From Pseudomonas extremaustralis (lineage in GTDB: Bacteria; Pseudomonadota; Gammaproteobacteria; Pseudomonadales; Pseudomonadaceae): DNA of 64,000 nt. The stretch spans positions 5,614,501-5,678,500 of the forward strand of contig NZ_LT629689.1 in NCBI RefSeq assembly GCF_900102035.1. Reading direction: 5' to 3'. The notes under the pieces are model-generated. The model ran no database searches and was not told the origin of the DNA. It saw only the letters and a list, made by a program, of their open reading frames with translations. A program made the position numbers and the translations under genes. Within the stretch, counting starts at the first letter, position 1; every line of letters begins with the position of its first letter. Shown here in pieces: positions 27,753 through 38,000 of the stretch.

Positions 27753-29083
27753 GTCATTACAAGCCGTACCCGGTGTACAAGGATTCCGGGGTGGAGTGGT
27801 TGGGGCAGGTGCCGGGGCATTGGGCTGTCTCGCCACTCAAGTACGTCGTGACTTTCCGTAGCGGAGGCACTCCCAGCAAAGACAAGCAGGAATTTTGGGA
27901 TGGCGATATCCCTTGGGCCTCGGCCAAAGACCTCAAAAAGGAACAGCTTGAGGACACGCAAGATCATCTGACAGAGCTGGCGGTTACATCTGGTGCTGCA
28001 TCTCTGGTTCCTGCAGGAAGCGTTTTGGTTGTGGTCAGGGGAATGATTCTGGCGCGGATATTTCCGGTGGCTGAAGCCATGGTGCCGATGGCAATCAATC
28101 AAGATTTGAAGGCTCTGCATGCGTCGTCGAAGCTGGATGGGAGATTTCTGGCTCATTTGCTCAGAGGCTTGGCAGATGAGTCGCTGTGCCGTCTTGAGGA
28201 GGCCGGGCATGGAACAAAGGCTCTCCGTATGGAGGCATGGACATCCATGCAGCTCACAATTCCACCCAGCGAGGAGCAATGCGCAATTCTTTCCCACCTC
28301 GATCGCGAAACCGTCCGCATCGACGCGTTGGTGGAGAAGAAAGCCCGCTTTATCGAACTGCTGCGCGAAAAGCGCCAGGCGCTGATCACCCATGCCGTCA
28401 CGAAGGGTTTCGATCCGAATGTGAAGATGAAAGACTCCGGCGTAGAGTGGCTGGGAGAGGTGCCTGAGCATTGGGCCGTCTGCAAGCTGAGTTTCCGATA
28501 CTCAGTTGAGCTAGGGAAAATGCTCGACGAGAAAAAGCTCACCAAGACTAGCCTGGTTCCTTACCTTAGAAATCAGGATGTGCAATGGGGGGCCATCAAT
28601 ATCCAAAATCTTCCTGAAATGGATATTCATCCGGCGGAGATTGAACGTTATACCGTCATGGATGGGGATTTGATGGTCTGCGAAGGTGGGGATGTAGGGC
28701 GTGCAGCTATCTGGAGGGGTGAAAGCTCTGTTTTCGGCTACCAGAAAGCTCTACATCGTTTGCGTCCGCGCTTACAAAACACGGATACGGCAGAATTTTT
28801 CTTCTTTTCACTTCTTACCGCAAAAAAGCGCGGGGTTTTTGAGGAATCGGATTCCAAGGCAACTATTGCGCATCTGCCAGCTGAGAAGTTTCGCCAATAC
28901 CGGTTTGCTTTTCCGCCAAAGCGTGAGCAGCGAGAAATTGCAGATCATGTTCGCATTGAGTCCGATAGCCTTGATGTTTTGCTAACTAAAACCGCGCGCA
29001 GCATTGCTCTACTCAAAGAACGCCGCTCCGCCCTAATCACGGCCGCCGTCACCGGCCAAATCGACCTGCGGGAGGCCACATGA
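27749..29083 (+). CDS. hsdS: Type I restriction-modification specificity subunit
   Basis: HsdS has two target-recognition domains, each reading one half of a split DNA site. Both halves of this 444-residue protein begin with the same motif, KDSGVEWLGQVPGHW near residue 10 and KDSGVEWLGEVPEHW near residue 228. Each ends with a coiled-coil spacer (ALVEKKARFIELLREKRQALITHAV near residue 194; SIALLKERRSALITAAVTGQIDLR at the end). The target sequence cannot be predicted from this. Start overlaps hsdM; stop overlaps the GIY-YIG gene by four bases. Confidence 0.96.
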   Translation: MSHYKPYPVYKDSGVEWLGQVPGHWAVSPLKYVVTFRSGGTPSKDKQEFWDGDIPWASAKDLKKEQLEDTQDHLTELAVTSGAASLVPAGSVLVVVRGMILARIFPVAEAMVPMAINQDLKALHASSKLDGRFLAHLLRGLADESLCRLEEAGHGTKALRMEAWTSMQLTIPPSEEQCAILSHLDRETVRIDALVEKKARFIELLREKRQALITHAVTKGFDPNVKMKDSGVEWLGEVPEHWAVCKLSFRYSVELGKMLDEKKLTKTSLVPYLRNQDVQWGAINIQNLPEMDIHPAEIERYTVMDGDLMVCEGGDVGRAAIWRGESSVFGYQKALHRLRPRLQNTDTAEFFFFSLLTAKKRGVFEESDSKATIAHLPAEKFRQYRFAFPPKREQREIADHVRIESDSLDVLLTKTARSIALLKERRSALITAAVTGQIDLREAT

Positions 29084-30027
29084 ACCCAGGCCGCAGCATC
29101 CGTTTGTTTCTGGTGGACGGTACGCCCAATGGACTTCTTACTGCCGAGATCATGAACTGGACCGGCCATGTTCTCACCGGCCCGCGCAGCAAGCTGGCCG
29201 AGCTGGTGCAGCGTCCCGAGTGCGGGCGAACCGGCGTGTATTTTCTGGTCGGCCCCGACCCGGATAACAATCTGCGCTCCAAGGTGTATATCGGCGAGTC
29301 GGATGACGTGGCCAAGCGCCTCAAACAGCACAACCGCCCGGAGGCCTCCGAGGGTACGGCGGGCGGCAAAGACTTCTGGGAAAAGGTTTGTCTGGTCACC
29401 AGCAAGGACCAGAACTTGACCAAGACCCATGTGAAGTATCTGGAAAGCCTGCTGATCAGCATCGCTAACCAAGTCGGCCGCTGCGAGCTGCTTAATGGCA
29501 CTGCGCATGATTATGGCAGTCTGCCGGAGTCCGACCGCGCTGATATGGCCTTCTTCCTAGAGCAGATCCGTACCGTGCTGCCGGTGCTGGGCTTCGACTT
29601 TCTGCGTGAGCTGACCAAGCCTTCCGCTGCCGTCAGTACCAGCCCGGCCATTCCAGTCAGCCACTCGCCGCGCTTCAATCTGGAGGTGCCGCGTTACAGC
29701 ATCAGCGCGCAAGGGCAGGAAATCGACGGCGAGTTCTTTGTGCTCAAGGGCTCTAAGGCCCGCGCCGAGTGGGTGGGTACCGAGCGTGGCTACCAGGGAT
29801 TATTCAAGCAACTGGTCGGCGAAGGCGTCATGGTCGCACAAGGCAGCAATAACCTGGTGTTTAGCGACGACTATGCCTTCAGCAGCCCCAGCGCTGCCGC
29901 CGCCGTGGTGTGTGGCCGTTCCGCCAATGGGCGCACCTCCTGGGTGGTTGAGGGCACGGGGCAAACCTACGCAGCCTGGCAGGATCAGCAGTTAAACAGC
30001 GTTACCCCCGAACCGGAGGCAGAATGA
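29080..30027 (+). CDS. GIY-YIG nuclease-domain protein with DUF4357-like C-terminus
   Basis: A 315-residue protein translated in overlap with hsdS. It has a GIY-YIG domain: GRTGVYFLVG near residue 48 and KVYIGESDDVAKRLKQH near residue 68, with a Glu/Asn set in VKYLESLLISIAN. A DUF4357-like C-terminal part (FFVLKGSKARAEWVG, then GYQGLFKQLVGEGVMV) follows. Proteins of this build are frequent accessory genes inside type I restriction loci; a role as an extra nuclease or regulator is inferred. Confidence 0.85.
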   Translation: MNPGRSIRLFLVDGTPNGLLTAEIMNWTGHVLTGPRSKLAELVQRPECGRTGVYFLVGPDPDNNLRSKVYIGESDDVAKRLKQHNRPEASEGTAGGKDFWEKVCLVTSKDQNLTKTHVKYLESLLISIANQVGRCELLNGTAHDYGSLPESDRADMAFFLEQIRTVLPVLGFDFLRELTKPSAAVSTSPAIPVSHSPRFNLEVPRYSISAQGQEIDGEFFVLKGSKARAEWVGTERGYQGLFKQLVGEGVMVAQGSNNLVFSDDYAFSSPSAAAAVVCGRSANGRTSWVVEGTGQTYAAWQDQQLNSVTPEPEAE

Positions 30028-30097
30028 GCAAGCCAGACACTTTTCTGTGCAGCTCAGCGAGTCAGTTGTCGGGCACCCATAATTTTAGGAGGGCGTC

Positions 30098-31564
30098 ATG
30101 ACCTTGGAACGTAATGCCGATTACCTGATCAGCTTGGTCAGGGAGCTGTGTAAGCTCCCGGCCGAAACCCCGTGGCTGGAGTTCAAACACAACAACGCCG
30201 ATCCACAGGAAATTGGTGAGTACCTAGCTGCTTTATCCAATGCGGCAGCTCTGGACGGCAAGAGCAATGCCTATCTGGTCTGGGGTGTGAGTGACAAGAC
30301 CCATGAGATTGTCGGTACTACTTTCAAACCGCACAGCGCGAAGAAAGGTAACGAGGAGCTCGAAAGCTGGCTGCTGCGACTGCTGAGTCCTCGGCTGCAT
30401 TTTCGTTTTCATGCCTTCGAAGTCGACGGCAAACCTTTGGTTTTGTTGGAAATCCCCAGCGCACACAGTAAGCCGACGACCTTTGAGGGGCGTGAGCTAA
30501 TCCGGATTGGCTCGAACAAGAAACCGTTGAAAGACTTCCCTGAACAAGAGCGTGCGCTCTGGCGAGTATTCGACCGAACCCCCTTCGAGGAGCTGTCGGC
30601 GGCAAGCAATCTGGATGCTTCTGAGGCTTTGGCCTTACTTGATTACCCTGCTTATTTCCAATTGCTGGGGCTTCCACTGCCTACGGATCAGAGCGGTATT
30701 CTCAGCCGTCTGCAAGAAGATGGCATGCTGCGTTGTGATGCGGCCAAGCGCTGGGAGATCACCAACCTCGGCGCGATTTTGTTTGCCCGTGAGTTGCAGA
30801 AATTCAAAGGGCTAGCGCGCAAGGCGGTGCGGCTGATTGTTTATGAAGGCAAGGGGCGTCTGAAAACCGTACGTGAGCAGCAGGGGCACAAGGGCTATGC
30901 CAGCGGTTTCGAGGGGTTGATTGATTTTCTCAGTGCACTGCTACCTCGAAATGAGGTAATTGGAAAGGCCCTGCGCAAGGATGTGCCGATGTACCCGGAC
31001 TTGGCAGTGCGTGAGCTGATTGCCAATGCCCTGATCCATCAGGATTTCTCTGTGTCGGGTGCAGGCCCTATGGTGGAGATTTTTGATGACCGCCTTGAGA
31101 TCACCAATCCCGGTGAGCCTCTGGTCGATGTTGATCGTTTTCTCGATAGTCCGCCTCGCTCACGCAATGAGGCGCTGGCCTCTTTTATGCGACGCGTCGG
31201 CATCTGTGAAGAACGGGGTAGCGGCGTGGACAAGGTGGTTTCCGATACGGAACTCTATCAATTACCACCGCCGCGCTGGGAGCGCCCTGATGGCTCTCTA
31301 CGGGTCGTACTGTTCGCTCACCGAGCACTCAAGGACATGGACAAGCAGGAGCGGGTATATGCCTGCTATCTGCATGCTTGCCTGCGTTATGTGCTGCGTG
31401 ACCCGATGACTAATACGACGCTGCGTGAACGCTTTGGAATCGATGCCAAAAACAGTGCGATGGCATCGCGGATTATTCGGGACGCAAAAGAGGTACAGGT
31501 TATCAAGCCCTATGAAGAGGGACAGTCCAACAAAAACTCACGCTATCTGCCCTACTGGGCTTGA
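30098..31564 (+). CDS. AlbA_2/Schlafen-like ATP-binding protein with HATPase-type C-terminus
   Basis: The 488-residue protein has an N-terminal AlbA_2 (Schlafen-related) domain: ETPWLEFKHNNADPQEIGEYLAALSNAAAL near residue 23 and NAYLVWGVSDKTHEIVGT. A middle segment with LIRIGSNKKPL follows, then a HATPase_c_4-like part, AVRELIANALIHQDFS and GPMVEIFDDRLEITNPG, ending RNEALASFMRRVGICEERGSG. Proteins of this family act as regulators or defence accessories. It follows the GIY-YIG gene by 70 bases with its own AGGAGG site and sits between hsdS and hsdR. Confidence 0.87.
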   Translation: MTLERNADYLISLVRELCKLPAETPWLEFKHNNADPQEIGEYLAALSNAAALDGKSNAYLVWGVSDKTHEIVGTTFKPHSAKKGNEELESWLLRLLSPRLHFRFHAFEVDGKPLVLLEIPSAHSKPTTFEGRELIRIGSNKKPLKDFPEQERALWRVFDRTPFEELSAASNLDASEALALLDYPAYFQLLGLPLPTDQSGILSRLQEDGMLRCDAAKRWEITNLGAILFARELQKFKGLARKAVRLIVYEGKGRLKTVREQQGHKGYASGFEGLIDFLSALLPRNEVIGKALRKDVPMYPDLAVRELIANALIHQDFSVSGAGPMVEIFDDRLEITNPGEPLVDVDRFLDSPPRSRNEALASFMRRVGICEERGSGVDKVVSDTELYQLPPPRWERPDGSLRVVLFAHRALKDMDKQERVYACYLHACLRYVLRDPMTNTTLRERFGIDAKNSAMASRIIRDAKEVQVIKPYEEGQSNKNSRYLPYWA

Positions 31565-31570
31565 GTGGCG

Positions 31571-31690
31571 TTGTATTTGACGGGTATTTGATTCGTCGTC
31601 TGTTGGGCGGCATATTTTCAAGGCTAAAGCCTCTAAATCATTACGCTTGCGGCGTTAGCCTGATGTTTTTTGTATTTGATGGGTATTTGA
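31571..31690 (+). promoter_or_regulatory. Paired GTATTTGA direct repeats upstream of hsdR
   Basis: Two 21-base blocks, TTGTATTTGAYGGGTATTTGA, at 31571-31591 and 31670-31690 differ at one base. Each block itself contains GTATTTGA twice, 11 bases apart (one helix turn), so there are four copies. Between them GGCTAA...TTAGCC can form a hairpin. The arrangement in the 229-base gap between the AlbA_2 gene and hsdR looks like a set of operator sites for independent control of the restriction subunit. Confidence 0.6.
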
Positions 31691-31793
31691 CTGGTGGCTC
31701 AGCTTGTCGGCACCGAGCATTAGACGAACTCAAGACCAACTTTAGACAAACTGCCTCTCTCAGATAGGGGCGGGCCAGACGAAGGATCGCCCC

Positions 31794-34700
31794 ATGAGCC
31801 ACATCCACCACGAATGCGAACTCGAACGCCATATCGTCGAGCAACTGGCTGCTGCTGGTTGGTTGGTCGGCAAGTCCGCCGACTATGACGCGGCGCGGGC
31901 GCTGTTCCCTGATGATGTGCTCGGTTGGCTGGAGGAAAGCCAGCCGCAGGCCATGGCCAAGTTGCATGCCATGAACGGTACTGGCACTCGCGATGTGGTG
32001 CTGGATCGGCTGGTTAAACAACTGGAAAACAAGGTCGATGGCGGAACGGTGAATGTGCTGCGTTACGGCTTCGCCGTGGCCGGTGGCGGCACCTTAGCCA
32101 TGAGCCAGGGGTTACCGGAGGATGATCGCAACGAGACGGTGATTCAGCGCTATGCGAGCAACCGCCTGCGCGTGGTACCGCAGCTGCGTTTCTCGTTGGA
32201 CAAGACCGACGAGATCGACCTGGCCTTCTTTATCAATGGTATTCCCGTGGCTACGGTGGAGCTTAAGACCGACTTCACCCAGTCGGTGCAGGCTGCCATG
32301 CAGCAGTACCGGATGGACCGCAAGCCGGAGCGCAAGAGTGGCGGGTTTGAACCGCTGCTGACCTTCAAGCGTGGTGCAGTGGTGCACTTCGCCATGAGCG
32401 ACAGCGATATCCGCATGACCACCAAACTGGCCGGGGATTCGACTTTCTTTCTGCCGTTTAACCGGGGAAACGATGGCGCGGCGGGTAATCCACCCGGCGA
32501 CAATGACAGCTACCCGGTGAGCTACCTTTGGAAGCGGGTGCTGCAGAAGGATAATTGGCTGCACATCTTCCATCGCTACGTGCTTCAGGAGCGCAAGGAA
32601 GCCCAGGATTTGAACGGCAAGACCTACTTCAAGGAAGGTTTGATTTTCCCGCGCTTCCATCAGTGGGAAGGCGTAACCAAGATGATCGACGCGGTGCGCA
32701 TCGAGGGTGCCGGGCAGCCTTATCTGATCCAACACAGCGCTGGCTCGGGCAAGACCAATACCATTGCCTGGACGGCGCATTCGTTGATCCGCGTGCGTCG
32801 CCCGGATGGCGAGCCGTATTTCCATAGCGTGATCGTGGTCACTGACCGCCAGGTGCTGGATCAGCAGTTGCAGGATGCCATCCAGCAGATCGAGCACCAG
32901 GCAGGGGTGGTGTGCGCCATCGACCGTCAGCAATCCAGCCTCCCCAAGAGCCAGCAGTTGGCCAAGGCAATGCTAGACGGCGTGCCGATCATCGTCTGTA
33001 CCCTGCAGACTTTTCCCTATGCACAGAAGGCCATTCTAGGTGAAACCAGCCTGCGTGACCGTCGTTTCGCCATCATTATCGACGAGGCGCACAGCTCCAC
33101 TGGCGGCAGTACCGCCGATGACCTGCGCTATGTGCTGACCGGGCAGAGTGAGGACGAGTGGGACAGACTGAGCAAAGAGGAGCGTTTATCGGTATGGCAG
33201 TCATCGCGTAGCCGACCGGGCAATGCCAGCTACTTTGCCTTTACCGCCACGCCCAAGCATTCGACTCTAAGTTTGTTTGGCCGCCCGCGAAATGCGGCGC
33301 AGCCGGTGAACCAGGAAAATCCTCCGGCACCGTTTCACCTTTACACCATGCAGCAGGCCATCGAGGAAGGCTTTATCCTTGATGTGCTGAAGAACTACAC
33401 CGGCTATAACGTGGCGTTCAAAATCGGCAGCGAGTTTGTCGACGACAAACGTGTGGACGAGAAGAGTGCCCGGCGCAAGCTGGCCAAGTGGCTGTCACTG
33501 AATCCGGTGAACGTGGGGCAGAAGGTCGAGCTGATCGTCGAGCACTTCCGCAAGAACGTTGCACACTTGCTCGGTGGTCAGGCCAAGGCCATGGTGGTGA
33601 CCAGCTCGCGTGCCGCTGCGGTGAAGTACCACTTGGCGCTGCTGGACTACTGCCAGCGCAAGGGCTACGACAACGTGCAGGCGATGGTGGCGTTCTCCGG
33701 TGAGGTGCCCAATAGCGATGTGCAGGAAACCGGCCTGCCTGCGGATCACCAGTTCAGCGAGACCAACTTAAACCCCGGCCTCAATGGCCGCGATATGCGA
33801 AAGGTGTTCGACACCCCGGATTACCGGGTGATGATCGTTGCCAACAAGTACCAGACCGGCTTCGACCAACCCAAGCTGGTGGCAATGTACCTGGACAAAA
33901 AAATCTCGGGTGTGGAGGCAGTGCAGACGCTGTCGCGGTTGAATCGAACCTTCCCCGGCAAGGACAAGACCTACGTCATCGACTTTGCTAACGAGGCAGA
34001 AGAGATCCTGGCAGCGTTCAAGACCTTCTACCGTGATGCTCAAGTGGCAGATATTCAGGACCCGAACATTGTCTACGACATCAAGCAGCGCTTGGATGGC
34101 ATGTTCATCTATGAAGCCGCTGAGGTCGAGGCGTTTGGCGAAGCCATCGTGAATCGCAATGTCACTCACCAGAAGCTTTATTCGCTGACTCAATCAGCCA
34201 CCGACCGTTTCAATGGCAAGCTAAAGACCCTCAACGATGGCATCGACCAGTGGGAAAAGGCCTGGGAGGCCGCTCACGACAACGGTGACGAAAAGGGGAT
34301 GGAGTACTCCGACGTACAACGGGCGGAGTACTGCATGGGTCGTGATGAATTGATGATCTTCAGCGAGAGCCTGACCAAGTTCGTCCGCACCTATGAGTAC
34401 ATTGCTCAACTGGTGGAGTTCGGCGACCCTGCGCTGGAAGCTTTCGCCAGCTACGCTCGGCTGCTGCGTAAACGCTTGAAGGGCGTCAGCGCCGAACAGG
34501 TGGATCTGGATGATCTCAAACTCAGCCACTACAAGATCAAAAAAGGAGAGGGGCTGGCAGGGCTTTCAGCCGTGGGTGAGGCACCTGAGCTATATGGCAT
34601 CACCGATAACGGCTTGCGCGACGCCCGCGACCGGGAGAAAAAATACCTCACCGAGCTGATCGAAAAGCTCAATAACGCTTTCGGCAAAGACATCACCGAT

Positions 34701-34982
34701 ACAGATCAAGTGGCATTCGCGGTGCATGTGTCCGAAAAGCTGCGTGGCGATACCGTGGTCATGGCTCAGGTGCAGAACAACACCATGGACCAGGCGATGA
34801 AGGCTGACCTGCCGAGCAAAGCCATCCAGGCCATTGCCAGTGCAATGAGCAGTCACACTAGCATGGCGACCAAGCTGCTGAGCGACGAATCCACGCGAGA
34901 TGTGTTCCTGACGGTCGTGTATGAGCTGCTGAAGAAGGATGCGGGAATAGAGTTGTTGAGCTCGACTAGAACGAGCATTTAA
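31794..34982 (+). CDS. hsdR: Type I restriction enzyme subunit (nuclease-translocase)
   Basis: HsdR translocates and cuts DNA far from the recognition site when bound to HsdM/HsdS. The 1062-residue protein has the N-terminal PD-(D/E)XK nuclease (DEIDLAFFING, then VATVELKTDF near residue 155), SF2 motor Walker A QHSAGSGKTN near residue 313, DEAH box IIIDEAHSSTGG near residue 427, FTATPKHSTL, and motif VI-like VQTLSRLNRTFPG. The family-typical start HECELERHIVEQLAAAGW follows soon after the ATG. Length fits the family, and the gene looks intact. Confidence 0.96.
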   Translation: MSHIHHECELERHIVEQLAAAGWLVGKSADYDAARALFPDDVLGWLEESQPQAMAKLHAMNGTGTRDVVLDRLVKQLENKVDGGTVNVLRYGFAVAGGGTLAMSQGLPEDDRNETVIQRYASNRLRVVPQLRFSLDKTDEIDLAFFINGIPVATVELKTDFTQSVQAAMQQYRMDRKPERKSGGFEPLLTFKRGAVVHFAMSDSDIRMTTKLAGDSTFFLPFNRGNDGAAGNPPGDNDSYPVSYLWKRVLQKDNWLHIFHRYVLQERKEAQDLNGKTYFKEGLIFPRFHQWEGVTKMIDAVRIEGAGQPYLIQHSAGSGKTNTIAWTAHSLIRVRRPDGEPYFHSVIVVTDRQVLDQQLQDAIQQIEHQAGVVCAIDRQQSSLPKSQQLAKAMLDGVPIIVCTLQTFPYAQKAILGETSLRDRRFAIIIDEAHSSTGGSTADDLRYVLTGQSEDEWDRLSKEERLSVWQSSRSRPGNASYFAFTATPKHSTLSLFGRPRNAAQPVNQENPPAPFHLYTMQQAIEEGFILDVLKNYTGYNVAFKIGSEFVDDKRVDEKSARRKLAKWLSLNPVNVGQKVELIVEHFRKNVAHLLGGQAKAMVVTSSRAAAVKYHLALLDYCQRKGYDNVQAMVAFSGEVPNSDVQETGLPADHQFSETNLNPGLNGRDMRKVFDTPDYRVMIVANKYQTGFDQPKLVAMYLDKKISGVEAVQTLSRLNRTFPGKDKTYVIDFANEAEEILAAFKTFYRDAQVADIQDPNIVYDIKQRLDGMFIYEAAEVEAFGEAIVNRNVTHQKLYSLTQSATDRFNGKLKTLNDGIDQWEKAWEAAHDNGDEKGMEYSDVQRAEYCMGRDELMIFSESLTKFVRTYEYIAQLVEFGDPALEAFASYARLLRKRLKGVSAEQVDLDDLKLSHYKIKKGEGLAGLSAVGEAPELYGITDNGLRDARDREKKYLTELIEKLNNAFGKDITDTDQVAFAVHVSEKLRGDTVVMAQVQNNTMDQAMKADLPSKAIQAIASAMSSHTSMATKLLSDESTRDVFLTVVYELLKKDAGIELLSSTRTSI

Positions 34983-35050
34983 CCAAAAAAGTTATGGCAG
35001 GACCTGGCATGCAGTCTGCGTAGAGCCAGAGAACATAAAAGGAGTTTTCG

Positions 35051-38000
35051 ATGGAATTGAACGCACCTGCCACCACTGCTGCTAAGGCATGGCTAAGTGA
35101 ACTCCTGTTCATCCGGACTATGTTTAAAGGTCCTGACGGTAAGCCACTCTACAGCTATCACGTTACTGAGTCTGAGTATCGGTCACTAATTGAAATGTTG
35201 AGCAGCTACTTTAGAAGAGGCTCAGTACAAAACTACTCAACTCACCTGGCTGCTTGCTTTTGCCTGTTTGTCAGTGAGCAGTATCGGCGCGACTACAACA
35301 GCTCATGGTCATGGTCGGGGCCGGAAACAATACTTGGGATCTCCTTGTCCCCGCAGCAGCATGCCAGCCTGACAAGTAGCGGGCTGGCGTACTGGAGTAG
35401 ACCGATACGCTTTCGTGAGAATAGTCGCGACTGGCTCGGCTCTCTATTTGCCGAAGGCGGCCTTCCTTGGCCACTGGTGCAAAGTGAGTCGCACGGATTT
35501 GGACGGGCTGTGCGCAGGGGGATCAAGCACTTCTATCGCACTGAAGGTAACCGCAGAACAACAGCGGATTTGATGGCGGACTTCGAAAATGAGCTACCGC
35601 TCATCTTCCGCAACTTGGAAACGCGACGGCTGCTGGCGGGCATCGTTGATCAGCTCATGTATCTGGTCGAGCACTACCCCTTGAAGGATCAACAGGATCC
35701 AGCCAACTACCTAGATAAGGTCGCACCAGGCTGGACGGATGCCTTCCCAATTCCGCTGGATGAAAGCAACTCCCGCACGCTGCTCAATGATTGGCTACGC
35801 GATGCAGGACAGAAACGTCAGGAGCGCAAGGAGGCCTTAGAGAAGGCCAGGGTCTTCACTTGCGAGCATTTTCTGTATGGCACATTGCCTCAGTGGTTGA
35901 TCCGCACCGAATTGATCCTGCCTCAGGAGGCAACATTCGTAGTCGATCCGACGAGTCTGGGCAGTACCCGCCTTGAGTTGGCTTATTACGAAGGTGAAAG
36001 GCTCTTGGCCAGAGGTCCCGCCGTTTACGGCCAGCTCACTGAACAAGGCTTCAAGGTCCGCTTCTCCAACCCTCAGGTCACACTCGAACGTCGCAGACTT
36101 GACGAGCCGCTGAGCCTTCGGTTGCTGGATAACGGGCGAATGGTTCATTGCCAGTTCTTCGATGGTAGTGCCCTCGACTACCACGACATACCCTTGATTT
36201 TCGAGAATCGCTCCGAACGCTGGCAACTGGTCGCTTCGTCCAGTTGCTCGCTGTCATCCGGATTGGTTCGACTCCGAGTCCCCCCGGGCTTTGCCACCAA
36301 TTGCGAAGGTGGCGCTGCAAATTTTCTGCTCGAGGATCAGGAGAACGGCCTCTGGCTGGAGGCAAACGTCAACCTATCTCTGGTAAGGGGGGATGACCAC
36401 TATCAGGTCGAGCTGAATCAGGCAGACAACGATGACGCTAAACCAACTCTCACGGGTATATTTGCACTTTACGAAAGCTCTCCTGCGATGGTCTACCTTG
36501 GCTGGCCCAACCTAGAACTGCCTGAAGGCTACCCTCATGCCAGAGAGGACTTGCTTGAGTTCGTCAATGGCGAGCTACTGGACCGTCAACGTAGCAGCCG
36601 TTGTGGCTCAGCTCGTTATACCTTACGCACCCGCTCGGGCAAGACACTATTGCAGCGCCGTTTCGGTGTCCTACCCAGAGATTTCAATCTTTCGCTATTC
36701 CCGGGAGTACGAGAACAGCCTGCACGTCTCCAGATCAAAGGGGTTGCACAACTAGATTTACACGTCGTCAGCAATGCTCTGGTAGTGGAACGGGACGAAA
36801 ATTCACTTTACATGCGCCACCAAGGTGAGGCCCCCCCTTCGACCTTTGTTCTCGAATTAGGCCAAGGACTGCCGTCTCTCCAGCTTCACCTGCCCTATCC
36901 TTACCAGGGGGCACGCCTGCTGGATCAATATGGCAATCCGTCGCGAGCCAGGGAGTTGATATTGGCCGATCTGATGGGCCATCGCATTTCACTGACCTCA
37001 GGTCTTACCCAGGGACAGAACTTCCATATGCAGCTGGAGCTGATATGCGCGGAACAGCCGCATCCGCAGCGGACATACAGCATCCGGGTAGGCTCAGCAC
37101 CTGTAATGCTCAACCTGTTCAGCTACTTAGGCGACATGCAGAACATGTTGGGGGCAGTGGATGAACAGGATGCCTACATCAGATTTTCTCTGGAAACCGA
37201 ACAACCGCTGCTGAAGCTCGATATACGCCGCTATGGTGGCCAGCTGCAGTGGGAGGGACGGCATGCCTTCTACGTGAGTGGCGTTTCTAATACCTCCGTA
37301 CTGGATGGCGTGCAGGCTGAAGCCATGCTCCTATCCGACCCCAAGCGTACCCCGTTGCAATTGACCGAGAGGACCAGCGAAGCCGTTGGCATCGGCAGCT
37401 TTGAGATACCGCAAGCCATGCAGCCCCGTGGACCGTGGCTGATCTACCCGGCAGAATCCTCAAGCATTCGCTTTCGCCCGGCTTTATACGTGGTACCTGT
37501 CAATGGCTTGGATACCGCCGCTGAAATATGCTCACTGCACCGTGCTGCAGAGGTTTTTCACCCTGAGCACAATCCGCATGCCATCGACCAACAGATTGCA
37601 GCCATGGCGTACGATTTCAACCACAGCGGCTGGCAGTACTTGGCTGACTTGAAGCAGAACTACCGCCACCTGCCACTCTCTTCCTTCGAAACCTGGAAGG
37701 CTCTTTCGCGCAATCAAGAGGCGTTGAGTTTCTCGGTGTTTCGCCTTGAGATGGATGAGTCGTTCTGCGCACGCATCCGCGATGAACTCTCCGTCATCTG
37801 GGAAACCATCCCGCTTCCACTGTGGGCACAGGCCTATCGACTGTTCCACGACTATATGCGACTGACCGGACTTCCTGACGCACTGGTCAATACTCTCGTC
37901 TCGAAGCGCGCCGAGGCACTGCGTTGCATCGTTTCCGGCTTCGATTACCTTGGGGACTACCTAAGCACTGGCAATTGCAGCTCATTAAAGAAGCTACCTC

